Below, piece after piece: positions 1 to 8,377 of a stretch of 64,000 bases of DNA. This stretch comes from Haladaptatus pallidirubidus. Its GTDB lineage: Archaea; Halobacteriota; Halobacteria; Halobacteriales; Haladaptataceae. The notes below the pieces were generated by a model. The model worked only from the letters and a program-made list of their open reading frames with translations, searched no databases and had not been told where the DNA came from. A program made the position numbers and the translations under genes. Numbering within the stretch: position 1 is the first letter of the stretch; each line of letters starts with the position of its first letter. The DNA lies in the NCBI RefSeq assembly GCF_020700235.1, contig NZ_CP085301.1, positions 310,001 to 374,000 on the forward strand, given 5' to 3'.

Positions 1-232
1 CGAGACGATTCTCGTCACCGACGAATCCGACCCCTATATCGACCACTGGTGGCCGCCTGGCCACGTCATCGGCTGGGAACACACCTTCGTCCACGAAAAT
101 TACGAGTTCCTCTCTGCCGTAGCGAACGGCGAGGAATACCATCCGAACTTCGCGGACGGATTGAAAGTGCAAAAAGTGTTGGACGCAGTCGAGCGAAGCG
201 ACGAGAGCGGGGAATGGGTGAGCGTGGAGTAA
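1..232 (+). CDS. Gfo/Idh/MocA-family oxidoreductase, C-terminal fragment
   Basis: This is the 3' end of a gene that begins before the window; about 76 codons are present, ending in TAA at 230-232. The translation ends with a GWEHTFVHE motif, then a LSAVANGEEYHP segment and a DGLKVQKVLDAV helix. That is the usual C-terminal end of NAD(P)-dependent sugar or inositol dehydrogenases of the Gfo/Idh/MocA family, where a final helix follows the substrate-domain beta sheet. The Rossmann domain is outside the window, so neither substrate nor cofactor can be judged. The next gene converges from the other strand 18 bases away. Confidence 0.75.
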   Translation, partial: ETILVTDESDPYIDHWWPPGHVIGWEHTFVHENYEFLSAVANGEEYHPNFADGLKVQKVLDAVERSDESGEWVSVE

Positions 233-250
233 AAGAGCAACTGAATCTGT

Positions 251-1102
251 TCAATACTCCCACGTCCCCTCGTCCGTTACGACGGAATCGAGGTGGTCCG
301 TGGGGGTCGCGTCGTAGGCCGGATTCGCAACCGAAAACCCTTCCGCCGGTTCCCGGATCACTTCGCTGGCCGACCTGAAGTCGTTCTCGAAGCGGAACGC
401 CTCGCCAACGATTTTCGCGCTGGAGCCGATAGTAGTGACGGGCACGCCCACCTTGTTCGCGGTGGCGACGAGCGAAAACGTCCCGATGCGGTTGTAGAGA
501 GTACCATCAACGATGCAGTCCATGCCGGTGAACACGCGGTCGCACTCGGGGAGGTAGTGGCCCGCCGCGCTGTCGATGATGAGCGTTACATCGACCTGGT
601 CGATTTCGCTGAGGACGCGGGCGGTTTTGCGTCCGAGATAGCGCGGTCTGGCCTCCAAGACGTACACGTCGAGATAGGAACCGTCGGCGACCGCATTTTC
701 GACCGCTTCCAGCACCGTCGAAGAGTAGTCGTGGGTCATGAGGGTCATCCCGTCCTCGAACTGCGGGGCGGCGTTTTCGGCGGCCCTGCGTTTGGCGGTG
801 ACGACCTGTTCGACCACGCTGTCGATGGCCTGCGACATCTGGTCTTTCGACTGCTCGACCGACTCGCTCTCGGCGTCGGTGACCATCTTCACGATTGCTC
901 GCTGGGTCGTCACGAGCGATGCGTGGGACGGATTCGCACGACGGAGGGCGTTGCTGTTATGATCGAGCGCTCGCTCGAACTCTTCGACCGTCTCGAAATC
1001 GCGGTTGAGGAGGTCTTCCAACGCGCGGGCGGCCTTGACCGCGACGGTCGAGGAGCTGTGCGTTTGCATCTCCTGTATCTCCTCGACTGTCTCGTCTATC
1101 AT
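251..1102 (-). CDS. eIF2B alpha/beta/delta-like protein (ribose-1,5-bisphosphate isomerase superfamily)
   Basis: A 283-residue protein starting MIDETVEEIQEM, with an N-terminal helical region and a C-terminal Rossmann-like half. It carries the family signatures VYVLEARPRYLGRKTA (about residue 147), DVTLIIDSAAGHYL (about 170) and a DGTLYNRIGT segment with the acidic residue expected in the active or regulatory pocket. Archaeal members are called either eIF2B-related or, when complete, ribose-1,5-bisphosphate isomerase (AMP/RuBisCO pathway) or methylthioribose-1-phosphate isomerase-like. This one is short and lacks an obvious full isomerase signature, so its substrate is uncertain. It stands alone on its strand between convergent and divergent neighbours. 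Confidence 0.75.
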   Translation of the reverse strand: MIDETVEEIQEMQTHSSSTVAVKAARALEDLLNRDFETVEEFERALDHNSNALRRANPSHASLVTTQRAIVKMVTDAESESVEQSKDQMSQAIDSVVEQVVTAKRRAAENAAPQFEDGMTLMTHDYSSTVLEAVENAVADGSYLDVYVLEARPRYLGRKTARVLSEIDQVDVTLIIDSAAGHYLPECDRVFTGMDCIVDGTLYNRIGTFSLVATANKVGVPVTTIGSSAKIVGEAFRFENDFRSASEVIREPAEGFSVANPAYDATPTDHLDSVVTDEGTWEY

Positions 1103-1202
1103 GCACTAACGGTGTTCGCCGGGCTACAAGATTGTTCTGGGTTTGCGTCTCTCCGGTGGCATCGACGCGCAGTTTACATTCTTCCGCAGCAAACAATCTC
1201 CT

Positions 1203-1508
1203 ATGACAGTCCCCGTCCGCTACTACTGCCCTCACTGCGGCGCGATCGTCACGCTGGAACGCGACGCTAATCTCGCCGACAAGTCGGTGACCGCCGACCC
1301 CTTGGATGGCTGGAGGTACGCCGACGCCTACGACGATTTCGAGGATTCGGACGGCGTCCAAATCGTCTGCGGAGCCAGCGAAACGGACGAGGATGGCTGT
1401 GGCGAACTGTACTATCTCAACTTCGTCAAATTCGAGGACGGCCAGGAACTCGACCCGCACGTTCCACTGCGGCCCGAGGACGCGCCGAACTTCGATTTCA
1501 GAACCTGA
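1203..1508 (+). CDS. Small zinc-ribbon protein, haloarchaeal
   Basis: A 101-residue protein. The ATG at 1203 is preferred over an upstream in-frame start because a TATA-like GTTTACATTC lies about 27 bases before it, which fits a leaderless transcript. The N-terminus has a CPHC pair (about residues 9-12), and a second C..C set (VCGASETDEDGC, about residues 59-70) could complete a zinc site. The rest is acidic, with an aromatic GELYYLNFVKFED strand. The function is unknown. It resembles the many small haloarchaeal CxxC proteins that may bind nucleic acid or partner proteins. It stands alone and divergent from the eIF2B-like gene. Confidence 0.65.
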   Translation: MTVPVRYYCPHCGAIVTLERDANLADKSVTADPLDGWRYADAYDDFEDSDGVQIVCGASETDEDGCGELYYLNFVKFEDGQELDPHVPLRPEDAPNFDFRT

Positions 1509-1526
1509 CGAACTCGACCAGCAGGC

Positions 1527-2053
1527 TTACCGAATCCGAAGCCAGAATCCCCAGCGGTACGCTTCGTCATCGACGCCGTACTGGTCTTCGAACCGATAGC
1601 GTCCGCTCGGAAAGCACGACTCGTTTTTCGCGTGGCTAAGAACTGCCCGTTCGACATGCGATTTCTCGCCCGGTTCGAGCGTCCGTCGCTCGGTCGTCCC
1701 TCGACCGCCGAGCCGTCCGGACTGCCAGCATTCGTCGCGTCTGTCGTCCGAATCGGGTTTGTACTGGAGGACGAGTTTCGACCCGTTCAATTCGGCGCTG
1801 ACTACGTCCGAGAACGGACTCGGATAGCCGAACCGAATCGTCCGCTCGGACTCGGCGGTGCACTCGAACGTCACCCGGAGCATCGGGGGATGCTCCGGGT
1901 GACACCCGAAACGAGCGTCGCTGGCAGTCCATCCGGCACCGAATCGTTCTCGATACTGAACCGAGAATCGTCCGACGACAGTCCGAGAATGCCGCCGATA
2001 CAACCGGCGGTGGTGCCCGTGGCCAGCGTGCTAAGCAACGTTCGTCGTCGCAT
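1527..2053 (-). pseudogene. Frameshifted putative lipoprotein gene
   Basis: Reading from 2053, the first frame gives MRRRTLLSTLATG followed by a TTAGCIGG lipobox: a twin-arginine-like basic start and a cysteine for lipid attachment. This frame stops at 1871. The neighbouring frame continues without a stop to 1527 with a coherent acidic protein (LRVTFECTAES, PFSDVVSAELNGS, EDQYGVDDEAYRWGFW). The two frames join if one base is added to the five-C run (five G on + at 1885-1889), giving about 175 residues across IPPMLRVTF. The run is the loop of a perfect 14-bp inverted repeat. The gene is either a true frameshift or a homopolymer error. The product would be a small surface lipoprotein of unknown function. 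Confidence 0.6.
1870..1903. repeat. Perfect 14-bp inverted repeat with C5 loop, inside the lipoprotein gene
   Basis: The arms at 1870-1883 and 1890-1903 are exact reverse complements (GTCACCCGGAGCAT and its complement), with a 6-base loop containing the homopolymer where the reading frame breaks. Such a hairpin can provoke replication slippage and can also lower sequencing accuracy. Confidence 0.85.
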
Positions 2054-2124
2054 ACTCTTTCTTCGCGACGATAGATGTCAAAAGTTTTTGATTAGTGAAA
2101 GAGGTGTTTTAGCTATCTCCTCAC

Positions 2125-3582
2125 CTACCCCTTGATGTTACAGACGGGATACGTCCGCACGACCTTATCGCCGATTCCGAGCGCGTCCGACACCTTCACG
2201 ACCTCGTCCACGTCCTTGTAGACGCCCGGCGCTTCCTCCGCGACCGTCGCCCCGCTCTGGGCTTTGACGTAGATGTGTTCTTGCTCTAGTTCGTCCTGCA
2301 CGTCGCCGCCCCAGTAATCCCGTTTCGCCTGCGTCCTGCTCATCACCCGACCTGCGCCGTGGGCCGTCGAACCGAAACTGAGGTTCATAGACTCCTCGCC
2401 GCCGCAGAGGACGTAGCTTCCCGCGCCCATACTTCCGGGGATGATGATGGGTTGTCCCACGTCGAGGTACGCGCCGGGCACCTCGGGGTGGCCCGCCGGG
2501 AATGCTCGGGTCGCGCCTTTTCGATGGACGAACAGCTCCTTCTCCTCGCCGTTCACGTCGTGGGTTTCCTTCTTGGCGATGTTGTGAGCCACGTCGTACA
2601 GCAGTTCCATCTCCATTTCTTCCCACGATTCACCGAACACGCGCTCGAACACCTGCCGCGTTCGGTGCATGATGAGCTGGCGGTTCACCCACGCGAAGTT
2701 GATCGCCGCGCCCATCGCCTGATAGTACTCCGCGGCGAGTTGGCTTTCGGCGGGGGCCGCGGCGAGTTCCTTGTCGGGAAGCTTCGACAGCAGTCCCGCG
2801 TGGGATTTCTCTATTTTCCGAAGGTAGTCGTTGCAAACCTGGTGGCCCAGTCCGCGGCTGCCGCAGTGGATGAGAACGACGATTTGATCTTCCGAGAGGC
2901 CGTAGGCGTTGGCAACGTCCTCCCGGAACACGTCCGTCACGCGCTGGACTTCGAGGAAGTGGTTACCGCTGCCGAGGCTTCCCAACTGGTTTTTCCCGCG
3001 GTCTTTCGCCTTCTGTGAAACCGCCGACGGGTCGCTTTCCGCCCGCACACCTTCGTCTTCGCAGTGGGCCAAATCCGCTTCCGTCGCGTAACCCTCGTCC
3101 AGCGCCCACGCCATTCCGCGTTCGAGAACGTCGTTGACGGCGTCGATATCGCCCTCCACGACGCCGCCGCCGCCGAGTCCCGACGGGATGTTGGCGAAGA
3201 GGGCGTCCACGAGTTCCTCTTCTTTCCCGCGCAGGTCGTCGTAGGTGAGGTTCGTCCGCATCATCCTAACGCCGCAGTTAATGTCGTATCCGACCGCCCC
3301 TGGCGAGATACAGCCGTTCTCGGCGTCGATTCCGGCCACGCCGCCGACGGGGAAGCCGTACCCCTGATGGCCGTCAGGCATGCAGAGGGCGTACTTTTGT
3401 ACCCCGGGTAAGTGGGTCGTATTTTTCAACTGTTCGAGCGTCTTGTCGTCCGCGATTTGTTCGAGTAGTTCTTCGCTGGCGAATACCCGCGCTGGCGTCT
3501 CCATTCCGTCCTCTTGCGGGATTTCCCAGACGTACTCCCGAACCCGTTCGAGTGTGATGTCTCCCGCGGTGTACGTGTTCAT
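2125..3582 (-). CDS. rtcB: tRNA-splicing RNA ligase RtcB
   Basis: RtcB joins 2',3'-cyclic-phosphate and 5'-hydroxyl RNA ends using GTP and Mn2+, completing tRNA splicing and RNA repair in the cytoplasm. The 485-residue length is normal, with no intein. Visible signatures are the metal-binding Cys in GYDINCGVRMM (about residue 103), GSLGSGNHFLEVQ (about 210), HCGSRGLGHQVCNDYL, the glycine-rich GSMGAGSYVLCG, the guanylylated histidine in GSTAHGAGRVMSR, and the usual C-terminal NIKG. The ATG at 3582 starts MNTYTAGDITL; the 24 residues available upstream are not family-like. The archease gene lies 93 bases upstream on the same strand, so the ligase and its activator probably form one operon. Confidence 0.95.
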   Translation of the reverse strand: MNTYTAGDITLERVREYVWEIPQEDGMETPARVFASEELLEQIADDKTLEQLKNTTHLPGVQKYALCMPDGHQGYGFPVGGVAGIDAENGCISPGAVGYDINCGVRMMRTNLTYDDLRGKEEELVDALFANIPSGLGGGGVVEGDIDAVNDVLERGMAWALDEGYATEADLAHCEDEGVRAESDPSAVSQKAKDRGKNQLGSLGSGNHFLEVQRVTDVFREDVANAYGLSEDQIVVLIHCGSRGLGHQVCNDYLRKIEKSHAGLLSKLPDKELAAAPAESQLAAEYYQAMGAAINFAWVNRQLIMHRTRQVFERVFGESWEEMEMELLYDVAHNIAKKETHDVNGEEKELFVHRKGATRAFPAGHPEVPGAYLDVGQPIIIPGSMGAGSYVLCGGEESMNLSFGSTAHGAGRVMSRTQAKRDYWGGDVQDELEQEHIYVKAQSGATVAEEAPGVYKDVDEVVKVSDALGIGDKVVRTYPVCNIKG

Positions 3583-3675
3583 ACGTGGAGGTTGATCCCC
3601 GAACTCCGAAGGCGTTTCGGGGTTCGGTTGAGAGAACGTTCTTTTTATTTCCACGCCGAAAACGACGTGAGCGGT

Positions 3676-4086
3676 TTACACGTCGAACACCACGTAGGCT
3701 CGCCATCCCTCCACCGTTTCCTCGACGGCCATCTCGGAATACGTCACGGCCTTGATTTCGCGTGCCCCGAGTCCGTCGAGGGGCACGCCTCGCGCGCTTC
3801 CCGTGAGCGTCCACTCGCCGTCGGCGTCGTGGACGCTCGCCTCGTTTTCGACGGGAAGGACGGCGCGAACGTCGCGTTCGTAGATGAGTTCGTCGAGGTA
3901 GTCGAACAACAGTGCGTCCCGACTCTCTGCACTCACTTCGATGCCGAATCGCTCGCCCGTGTCCGGAATGTCGTCGCACATCGCGGCGGCCAGTCCGTCG
4001 GCGACGGCGGCGAAAACAGTGGAGAGTGAATCACCCGTGGCTTCGACCGCAACGTCGGCGGTGTGCTCGCGGAGCGCGTAGGTCAT
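3676..4086 (-). CDS. Archease, RtcB-activating protein
   Basis: A 136-residue protein starting MTYALREHTADVAVEA, the typical archease N-terminus (the H-T/S-A-D motif supplies calcium- and metal-binding side chains). Other matching parts are FAAVADGLAAAMCD, LLFDYLDELIYERD and the C-terminal VKAVTYSEM-like segment (IKAVTYSEMAVEE). Archease accelerates RtcB guanylylation and keeps the ligase turning over. The ATG at 4086 was chosen because it directly begins the conserved strand. It lies immediately upstream of rtcB on the same strand, a widely conserved pairing. Confidence 0.93.
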   Translation of the reverse strand: MTYALREHTADVAVEATGDSLSTVFAAVADGLAAAMCDDIPDTGERFGIEVSAESRDALLFDYLDELIYERDVRAVLPVENEASVHDADGEWTLTGSARGVPLDGLGAREIKAVTYSEMAVEETVEGWRAYVVFDV

Positions 4087-4190
4087 TAGTGAAATATCGG
4101 TCGCTGCGGGTATCAGGCTTGCCAAACGACGCGTGGTAACCGCAACCTATGCCGGTGGAATTATATTCACCTGTCTGCTACTCCCTCTCA

Positions 4191-4679
4191 GTGAGTGTGA
4201 ATATTGACACGCGCGTCGTCTCGCCGGGCGACAACCGTTACGTCGAGGAGGCGTGGCAGTTAAAGGAAATTATCCGGCGGAACGAGGACGTGCTGAAACA
4301 ACGACGAGGGTTTTTTACCGACGCATACCGCCGGTCGACCGTCTACTGCTACCTCACGGACGGCGAGGCGGGCGAGCAACTCATCGGGTTCGCGGCGGTG
4401 CGTCGTGACGGGTACATTCTCTTTCTCGCGGTCAACCCCGATTTCCGGGGCGAGGGCTTCGGCGAACGGTTGGTCGCACGGGTCGCGAAAAACCACGCCA
4501 CCGTCACCTGCCACGCCCGCAGTACGAACCAGAACGCACTCGACTTCTACCGGTATCTCGGCTTTTCCGTCGAACGACGAATAAACAACTACTACGAGGA
4601 CGGCGGCGACGCCTTCTATCTCCGACTGGGCGAAGAAGAGAGCATCACGAAGCGTCTTTCCGACTTCATGCGCGGCTGA
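4191..4679 (+). CDS. GNAT-family N-acetyltransferase
   Basis: A 162-residue single-domain acetyltransferase. The acetyl-CoA loop is seen as LAVNPDFRGEGFGERLV (the R/Q-x-x-G-x-G/A pyrophosphate motif), followed by CHARSTNQNALDFYRYLGF, the classic end of the GNAT fold. I start it at the GTG at 4191 because a TATA-like TTATATTC lies about 27 bases upstream (4161-4168), placing the transcript start on the codon. The 14 extra residues upstream of it look non-homologous. The acceptor substrate is unknown; ribosomal-protein-alanine or small-molecule acetylation are both possible. It is divergent from archease and 215 bases before priS. Confidence 0.8.
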   Translation: MSVNIDTRVVSPGDNRYVEEAWQLKEIIRRNEDVLKQRRGFFTDAYRRSTVYCYLTDGEAGEQLIGFAAVRRDGYILFLAVNPDFRGEGFGERLVARVAKNHATVTCHARSTNQNALDFYRYLGFSVERRINNYYEDGGDAFYLRLGEEESITKRLSDFMRG

Positions 4680-4894
4680 AATTCGGACGAGTTCGTTTTC
4701 TCTCACTCCCGGATTCGTTTCGTTGAGTATTCGCGTAACGTCGCGTTACTCCGCTTCCTCGATTCCGCGAGCAGGGAGTTTTCGACTCGGTCCAAAATCA
4801 GAAGCGTCCTCGCAGCCTCGCGATTTCCGAAACGAAATGGGCACTTGAAGCGAAGAAACAACGCTTTAACCGCTCGGTGTTTTTGCAACTGACG

Positions 4895-6067
4895 ATGGAA
4901 GAGCGGACGCGAGCGTATCTCCGGGGACGGTTCCGCGACCACTACCGGACGGTAGAACCGGAACTCCCGCCCGCCGCGGACGAGCGCGAGTGGGGCTACA
5001 TCCCGTGGACGTCCGGGACGGGAACGACGATGGTTCGGCACAACTCGCTCCTCGACCTCGGAACGCTCCGCGGGTTCCTCGAACGAGAGCGTCCGCGCCA
5101 CGTGTATTTCTCCGCCGGGCGGTACAGGAATCCCGGTGCGGGAACGATGGACGTAAAGGGATGGCAGAGCGCAGACCTCGTGTTCGATTTGGACGCGGAC
5201 CACCTCCCCGGAGTCACCCCCGAAACCCCCTACGCCGAGATGCTGGCGCGGGGGAAGGCGGAACTGCTCGACCTGCTCGATTTGCTCGACCGGGATTTCG
5301 GCTTCGACGACATGACGGTCGTTTTTTCGGGCGGTCGAGGTTACCACGTTCACGTTCGGGACGAAGGTGTCCTCGAACTTGACCGCGAGGCTCGCCGAGA
5401 AATCGTGGACTACGTCCGGGCGGCGAACGCGGAGTTCGAATCGCTAATCCAATCCGAAGCGGTCGCCGGTATCGGGCTGAAAAATCCGACCCAAAAACGC
5501 ACGCTTCCGACCGACAGCGGGTGGGGCGGACGAGTTCACGACTACCTCTGTTCGTTCGTGGACGAACTGCTGGCGATGGAGGAAGAAGACGCGCTCGAAC
5601 TCCTGCAGGAGTTCGACGGTATCGGCGCGGGAAAAGCGGCGGGGGCGTACAAAGCCGCGAAAAACAATCACGAAGAGATCGAGCGCGGCAACGTGGACGT
5701 GCATCCGGCGTTTTACGGCTTAGCGAAAATTCTCGCGGCGGACGTGTTCGAATCCGAAACCGCGGCGGTGGACGAACCCGTGACTACCGATACGCATCGA
5801 CTCATCCGACTTCCCGGCAGTCTCCACGGCGGGAGCAGTTTGGAGGTGACGCGGATTCCGCACGACGAACTCGTCGACTTCGACCCGCTTCGGGATGCGG
5901 TTCCCGAGACGTTCACGCGACACGACGTGACGATAGAATTGGACGAAGAAGTACAAGTCGAACTCGCTGGCGAAAGATTTAGGCTCCCGGCGGGAGATGT
6001 ATCAACTCCGGAATACGTGGCCAACTTTCTCATGGCGCGTGGCCGGGCAGAAAAAGGGAAAGAATGA
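4895..6067 (+). CDS. priS: DNA primase small (catalytic) subunit PriS
   Basis: This is the catalytic subunit of the archaeal-eukaryotic primase, making RNA/DNA primers with PriL. The 390-residue protein has the metal-binding triad in VFDLDAD (residues 96-102), the nucleotide-binding SGGRGYHVHV (about 145-154), and a later acidic/hydrophobic segment with RLPGSLHGGS, the conserved RhP/LPGSLHg motif of PriS. The ATG at 4895 gives MEERTRAYLRGRF, the family N-terminus. The last four bases overlap the start of the GINS gene, showing translational coupling. Priming and helicase loading are therefore co-expressed. Confidence 0.95.
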   Translation: MEERTRAYLRGRFRDHYRTVEPELPPAADEREWGYIPWTSGTGTTMVRHNSLLDLGTLRGFLERERPRHVYFSAGRYRNPGAGTMDVKGWQSADLVFDLDADHLPGVTPETPYAEMLARGKAELLDLLDLLDRDFGFDDMTVVFSGGRGYHVHVRDEGVLELDREARREIVDYVRAANAEFESLIQSEAVAGIGLKNPTQKRTLPTDSGWGGRVHDYLCSFVDELLAMEEEDALELLQEFDGIGAGKAAGAYKAAKNNHEEIERGNVDVHPAFYGLAKILAADVFESETAAVDEPVTTDTHRLIRLPGSLHGGSSLEVTRIPHDELVDFDPLRDAVPETFTRHDVTIELDEEVQVELAGERFRLPAGDVSTPEYVANFLMARGRAEKGKE

Positions 6068-6942
6068 ATCTCGACGAACTCCGCAGTGTTCAGAGCAAGG
6101 AGCGCTCGAAGGATAGCCTACAGCATCTGCGCGAATCCTTCTACGAGGACGTGGGGAGCTACATCGGGAGTTTGCGCGACGAACGCGAGCGAGCAGCGGA
6201 GCGAGCGGACAACCCGTTCGATTCGAGCGACGTCAATCGACTGACCGACGAAATTCAGACGGCGGAGGATGTCGTCCAAGCGATATACGAACGACGGGTC
6301 GGAAAAGTCGTCAAACGCGCGAGCCTCTCCGCCGCGGGGATTCCGGCGGACGAGGAGGGACTGACGAGCGAAGAGCAAGAACTGTTCGCCGACCTCGTGG
6401 AACGAATCGAATCGAACAAATCGACCGTTCTCGACGTGCTGGCCGGGAACGGGTCGGATGGCAATCCGACCGAAAGTGCTGTGCCAACGGGAATGGAACC
6501 CGCCGACTCCGCTCCGGACGGAGCGGAGTCGGCTGAATCGAGGTCTGCCGAGACGGGTCCGGGAACGGAAACTCCGGAACCAGAGACGCCCACCGCCGAA
6601 CCCAAATCGGAATCCGAAGACCATCGGTCGTCCGCGGAAGTGGCGGCGGTTGCGGACAATCCCGAGGATTCCGGGACAGAGTCCGAAGCGGCGTCCTCCT
6701 CCACGACGGCCGTCGAAACGGGAGACGAGATGCCCGATGATACTGACGGAAGCGGAACTGCGGGCGAACCGAAACCCTCGCTTTCCAACGAGCGAACCAC
6801 GGTTCGAATCACCCGCGACATCGGCGAAATCCTCGGCGTGGACGAACGCGAGTACGACCTCGCGAGTGAAGACGTGGTGACACTTCCGGCCGAAAACGCC
6901 GGGCCGCTTATCGAGCGCGACGCCGCCGAAAAGTTGGAATAA
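6064..6942 (+). CDS. GINS complex subunit, Gins51/Sld5-type
   Basis: GINS joins Cdc45/RecJ-like and MCM proteins to form the replicative helicase and contacts primase. The 292-residue protein has an N-terminal helical A-domain (SLQHLRESFYEDVGSYIG, then a TAEDVVQAIYERRVGKVV helix, residues 1-135), a long disordered acidic, Ser/Pro/Glu-rich linker (about 136-235), and a small C-terminal beta B-domain (TVRITRDIGEILG to the end). The A-linker-B order is that of Sld5/Gins51. The ATGA overlap with priS indicates one transcript. The linker contains a perfect 14-bp inverted repeat (6502-6533), listed separately. Confidence 0.9.
   Translation: MNLDELRSVQSKERSKDSLQHLRESFYEDVGSYIGSLRDERERAAERADNPFDSSDVNRLTDEIQTAEDVVQAIYERRVGKVVKRASLSAAGIPADEEGLTSEEQELFADLVERIESNKSTVLDVLAGNGSDGNPTESAVPTGMEPADSAPDGAESAESRSAETGPGTETPEPETPTAEPKSESEDHRSSAEVAAVADNPEDSGTESEAASSSTTAVETGDEMPDDTDGSGTAGEPKPSLSNERTTVRITRDIGEILGVDEREYDLASEDVVTLPAENAGPLIERDAAEKLE
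6502..6533. repeat. Perfect 14-bp inverted repeat in the GINS linker
   Basis: The arms at 6502-6515 (GCCGACTCCGCTCC) and 6520-6533 are exact reverse complements, separated by GGAC. The repeat encodes part of the disordered linker (ADSAPDGAESA), so the sequence is free to vary. Confidence 0.9.
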
Positions 6943-6999
6943 CGAACACCGTTCCGGCGAATCTTCGATTTTAAGGCAAATCGTTGAGAAGCGAGAGCC

Positions 7000-8016
7000 A
7001 TGCTCACCGAACTCGCGTGGCTCGTCGTGCTCGCGGTGGGTAGCACGGCGGTCGTCTGGAAAGGGAGCAACATGCTGGAGCGCGCGAGCAAGCGTTTATC
7101 GGCATACTACGATCTGCCCCCGATCGTACAGGGCGCCATCGTCGTCGCGGTCGGGTCGAGTTTTCCCGAACTGTCGAGCGTCGTCGTTTCGACGTGGTTC
7201 CACGGCGAGTTCGATTTGGGCGTGAGCGCCGTCGTCGGTTCCGCCATCTTCAACCTGCTCGTCATCCCCGCGTTGTCCGGTATTTTTTCGGACGGCGTCG
7301 AAGCCGACCGGTCGGTCGTCTACAAGGAAGCGCAGTTCTACATGATCGCCGTCTCGGTGCTCATCATCACGTTCGCGCTGGCGGTCATCTATTACCCCGT
7401 TCCCGACGTTCGCCTCGGCGGGACGGTGACGTGGCAACTCGCACTCATCCCCATCGCTTTCTACTGCGTCTATATTTTCACGCAGTACCAGGACACGCAA
7501 GACCACGACGCAGATGAAGCACCTGAGGACATCAACCCACTCCGCGAGTGGGGGCTGCTCCTCGCCAGTCTGCTCGTCATCGCGGTGGCGGTCGAAGGCC
7601 TCGTCGAGGCCGCAATCGGGTTCGGTGACCTGTTCGACACACCGAGTTTTATCTGGGGGTTGACCGTCATCGCCGCCGGAACCAGCCTCCCCGACACGCT
7701 GGTCAGCGTCCGGGCCGCCCGCGAGGACGAGGGCGTCACCAGCCTCGCCAACGTGTTCGGAAGCAACGTCTTCGACCTCCTCGTGGCGGTTCCGACCGGA
7801 GTGCTCATCGCAGGTTCCGCGAACATCGACTTCGCGGTAACGGTGCCGATGATGGGTTTTCTCACCCTGGCCACCATCGTCGTCTTCGGCTTCCTCCGAA
7901 CCGAACTCACGCTCACGAAGGGCGAATCGTGGGGACTACTCGGCGTCTACGGATTGTTTTTGGTGTGGATGCTTCTCGAAACCGCGGGTGTGACGAATCT
8001 CGTTCCGGGGGCGTGA
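7000..8016 (+). CDS. Sodium/calcium (cation) exchanger family membrane protein
   Basis: A 338-residue integral membrane antiporter of the CaCA superfamily. The two alpha-repeats are visible as GAIVVAVGSSFPELSSVVVS (first half) and GLTVIAAGTSLPDTLVSVRAA with NVFGSNVFDLLVAVP (second half); the acidic residues in FPE and LPD sit at the ion-binding centre. About ten hydrophobic segments flank a short central loop (QDTQDHDADEAPEDI). It probably exports Ca2+ or another cation in exchange for Na+ or H+. A TATA-like TTTTAAGG lies about 27 bases before the ATG. It is transcribed alone, away from priS-GINS. Confidence 0.88.
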   Translation: MLTELAWLVVLAVGSTAVVWKGSNMLERASKRLSAYYDLPPIVQGAIVVAVGSSFPELSSVVVSTWFHGEFDLGVSAVVGSAIFNLLVIPALSGIFSDGVEADRSVVYKEAQFYMIAVSVLIITFALAVIYYPVPDVRLGGTVTWQLALIPIAFYCVYIFTQYQDTQDHDADEAPEDINPLREWGLLLASLLVIAVAVEGLVEAAIGFGDLFDTPSFIWGLTVIAAGTSLPDTLVSVRAAREDEGVTSLANVFGSNVFDLLVAVPTGVLIAGSANIDFAVTVPMMGFLTLATIVVFGFLRTELTLTKGESWGLLGVYGLFLVWMLLETAGVTNLVPGA

Positions 8017-8136
8017 CGACCGAAACGCCACCAGTGACGGAAGAGCGATAAGCTAGTGACACAACGGAGAAAACTAGCAATCGACACTAACTACGAAAAC
8101 AAGCAATCGACGCAACCGCTGGCGGTTAGCAGTTCA

Positions 8137-8159
8137 CCGGAAAATCTCCGATTTTCCGG
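8137..8159. repeat. Inverted repeat with AAAAT-CTCCG-ATTTT core
   Basis: The arms CCGGAAAAT (8137-8145) and ATTTTCCGG (8151-8159) enclose CTCCG. The core AAAAT-nTCCG-ATTTT is the same as in the hairpin at 20514-20550. Confidence 0.8.
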
Positions 8160-8180
8160 GGCGACGACCGAATGGCGCAT

Positions 8181-8205
8181 GGACGACTCGCGGCGCGAGT
8201 CGTCC
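8181..8205. repeat. Perfect 11-bp inverted repeat
   Basis: The arms GGACGACTCGC (8181-8191) and its exact complement (8195-8205) are separated by three bases. It is intergenic, with no gene function seen. Confidence 0.8.
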
Positions 8206-8323
8206 ACAGCGAAATGAAGGGGGAGTGTCTTCCTGAACGCAGTGAAGGAAGGCTCGGAAGTCGCATGCCCGAAGCGAGCAGAAACGTCTTCCGGTGCTTT
8301 TGATGAACGTTTTTCAGGGAGAC

Positions 8324-8357
8324 GGTCAGTTTCCCGCGAAATCGCGGGAAACTGACC
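8324..8357 (-). terminator. Perfect 15-bp hairpin just beyond cdc48
   Basis: The arms 8324-8338 (GGTCAGTTTCCCGCG) and 8343-8357 are exact reverse complements around AAAT. The hairpin lies about 20 bases past the cdc48 stop codon, on the downstream side of that transcript. Archaeal termination usually relies on T-tracts; the T-run CAATAAAACGTTTTA lies between stop and hairpin. A role as 3' end or stability structure is inferred. Confidence 0.45.
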
Positions 8358-8377
8358 TTCGACCGTCGTAAAACGTT

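Larger units (their letters stand above)
8017..8377. other. Gene-free intergenic stretch with three strong hairpins
   Basis: No convincing coding region is visible between the exchanger and the convergent cdc48 gene. The stretch holds three perfect inverted repeats (8137-8159, 8181-8205, 8324-8357), a near-direct repeat of AGCAATCGAC at about 8072 and 8102, and a TCTTCCTGAACGCAGTGAAG motif at about 8229 that is nearly identical to a piece of the dispersed element at 26.9 kb. It may be a decayed copy of that element fused to a transcription end region. Confidence 0.5.

Noticed and set aside
293..1270. A 325-residue reading frame antisense to the eIF2B-like gene
   Set aside because: Shadow frame: its translation is rich in Arg, Val and His without domain signatures, while the minus-strand product is a recognisable family member.
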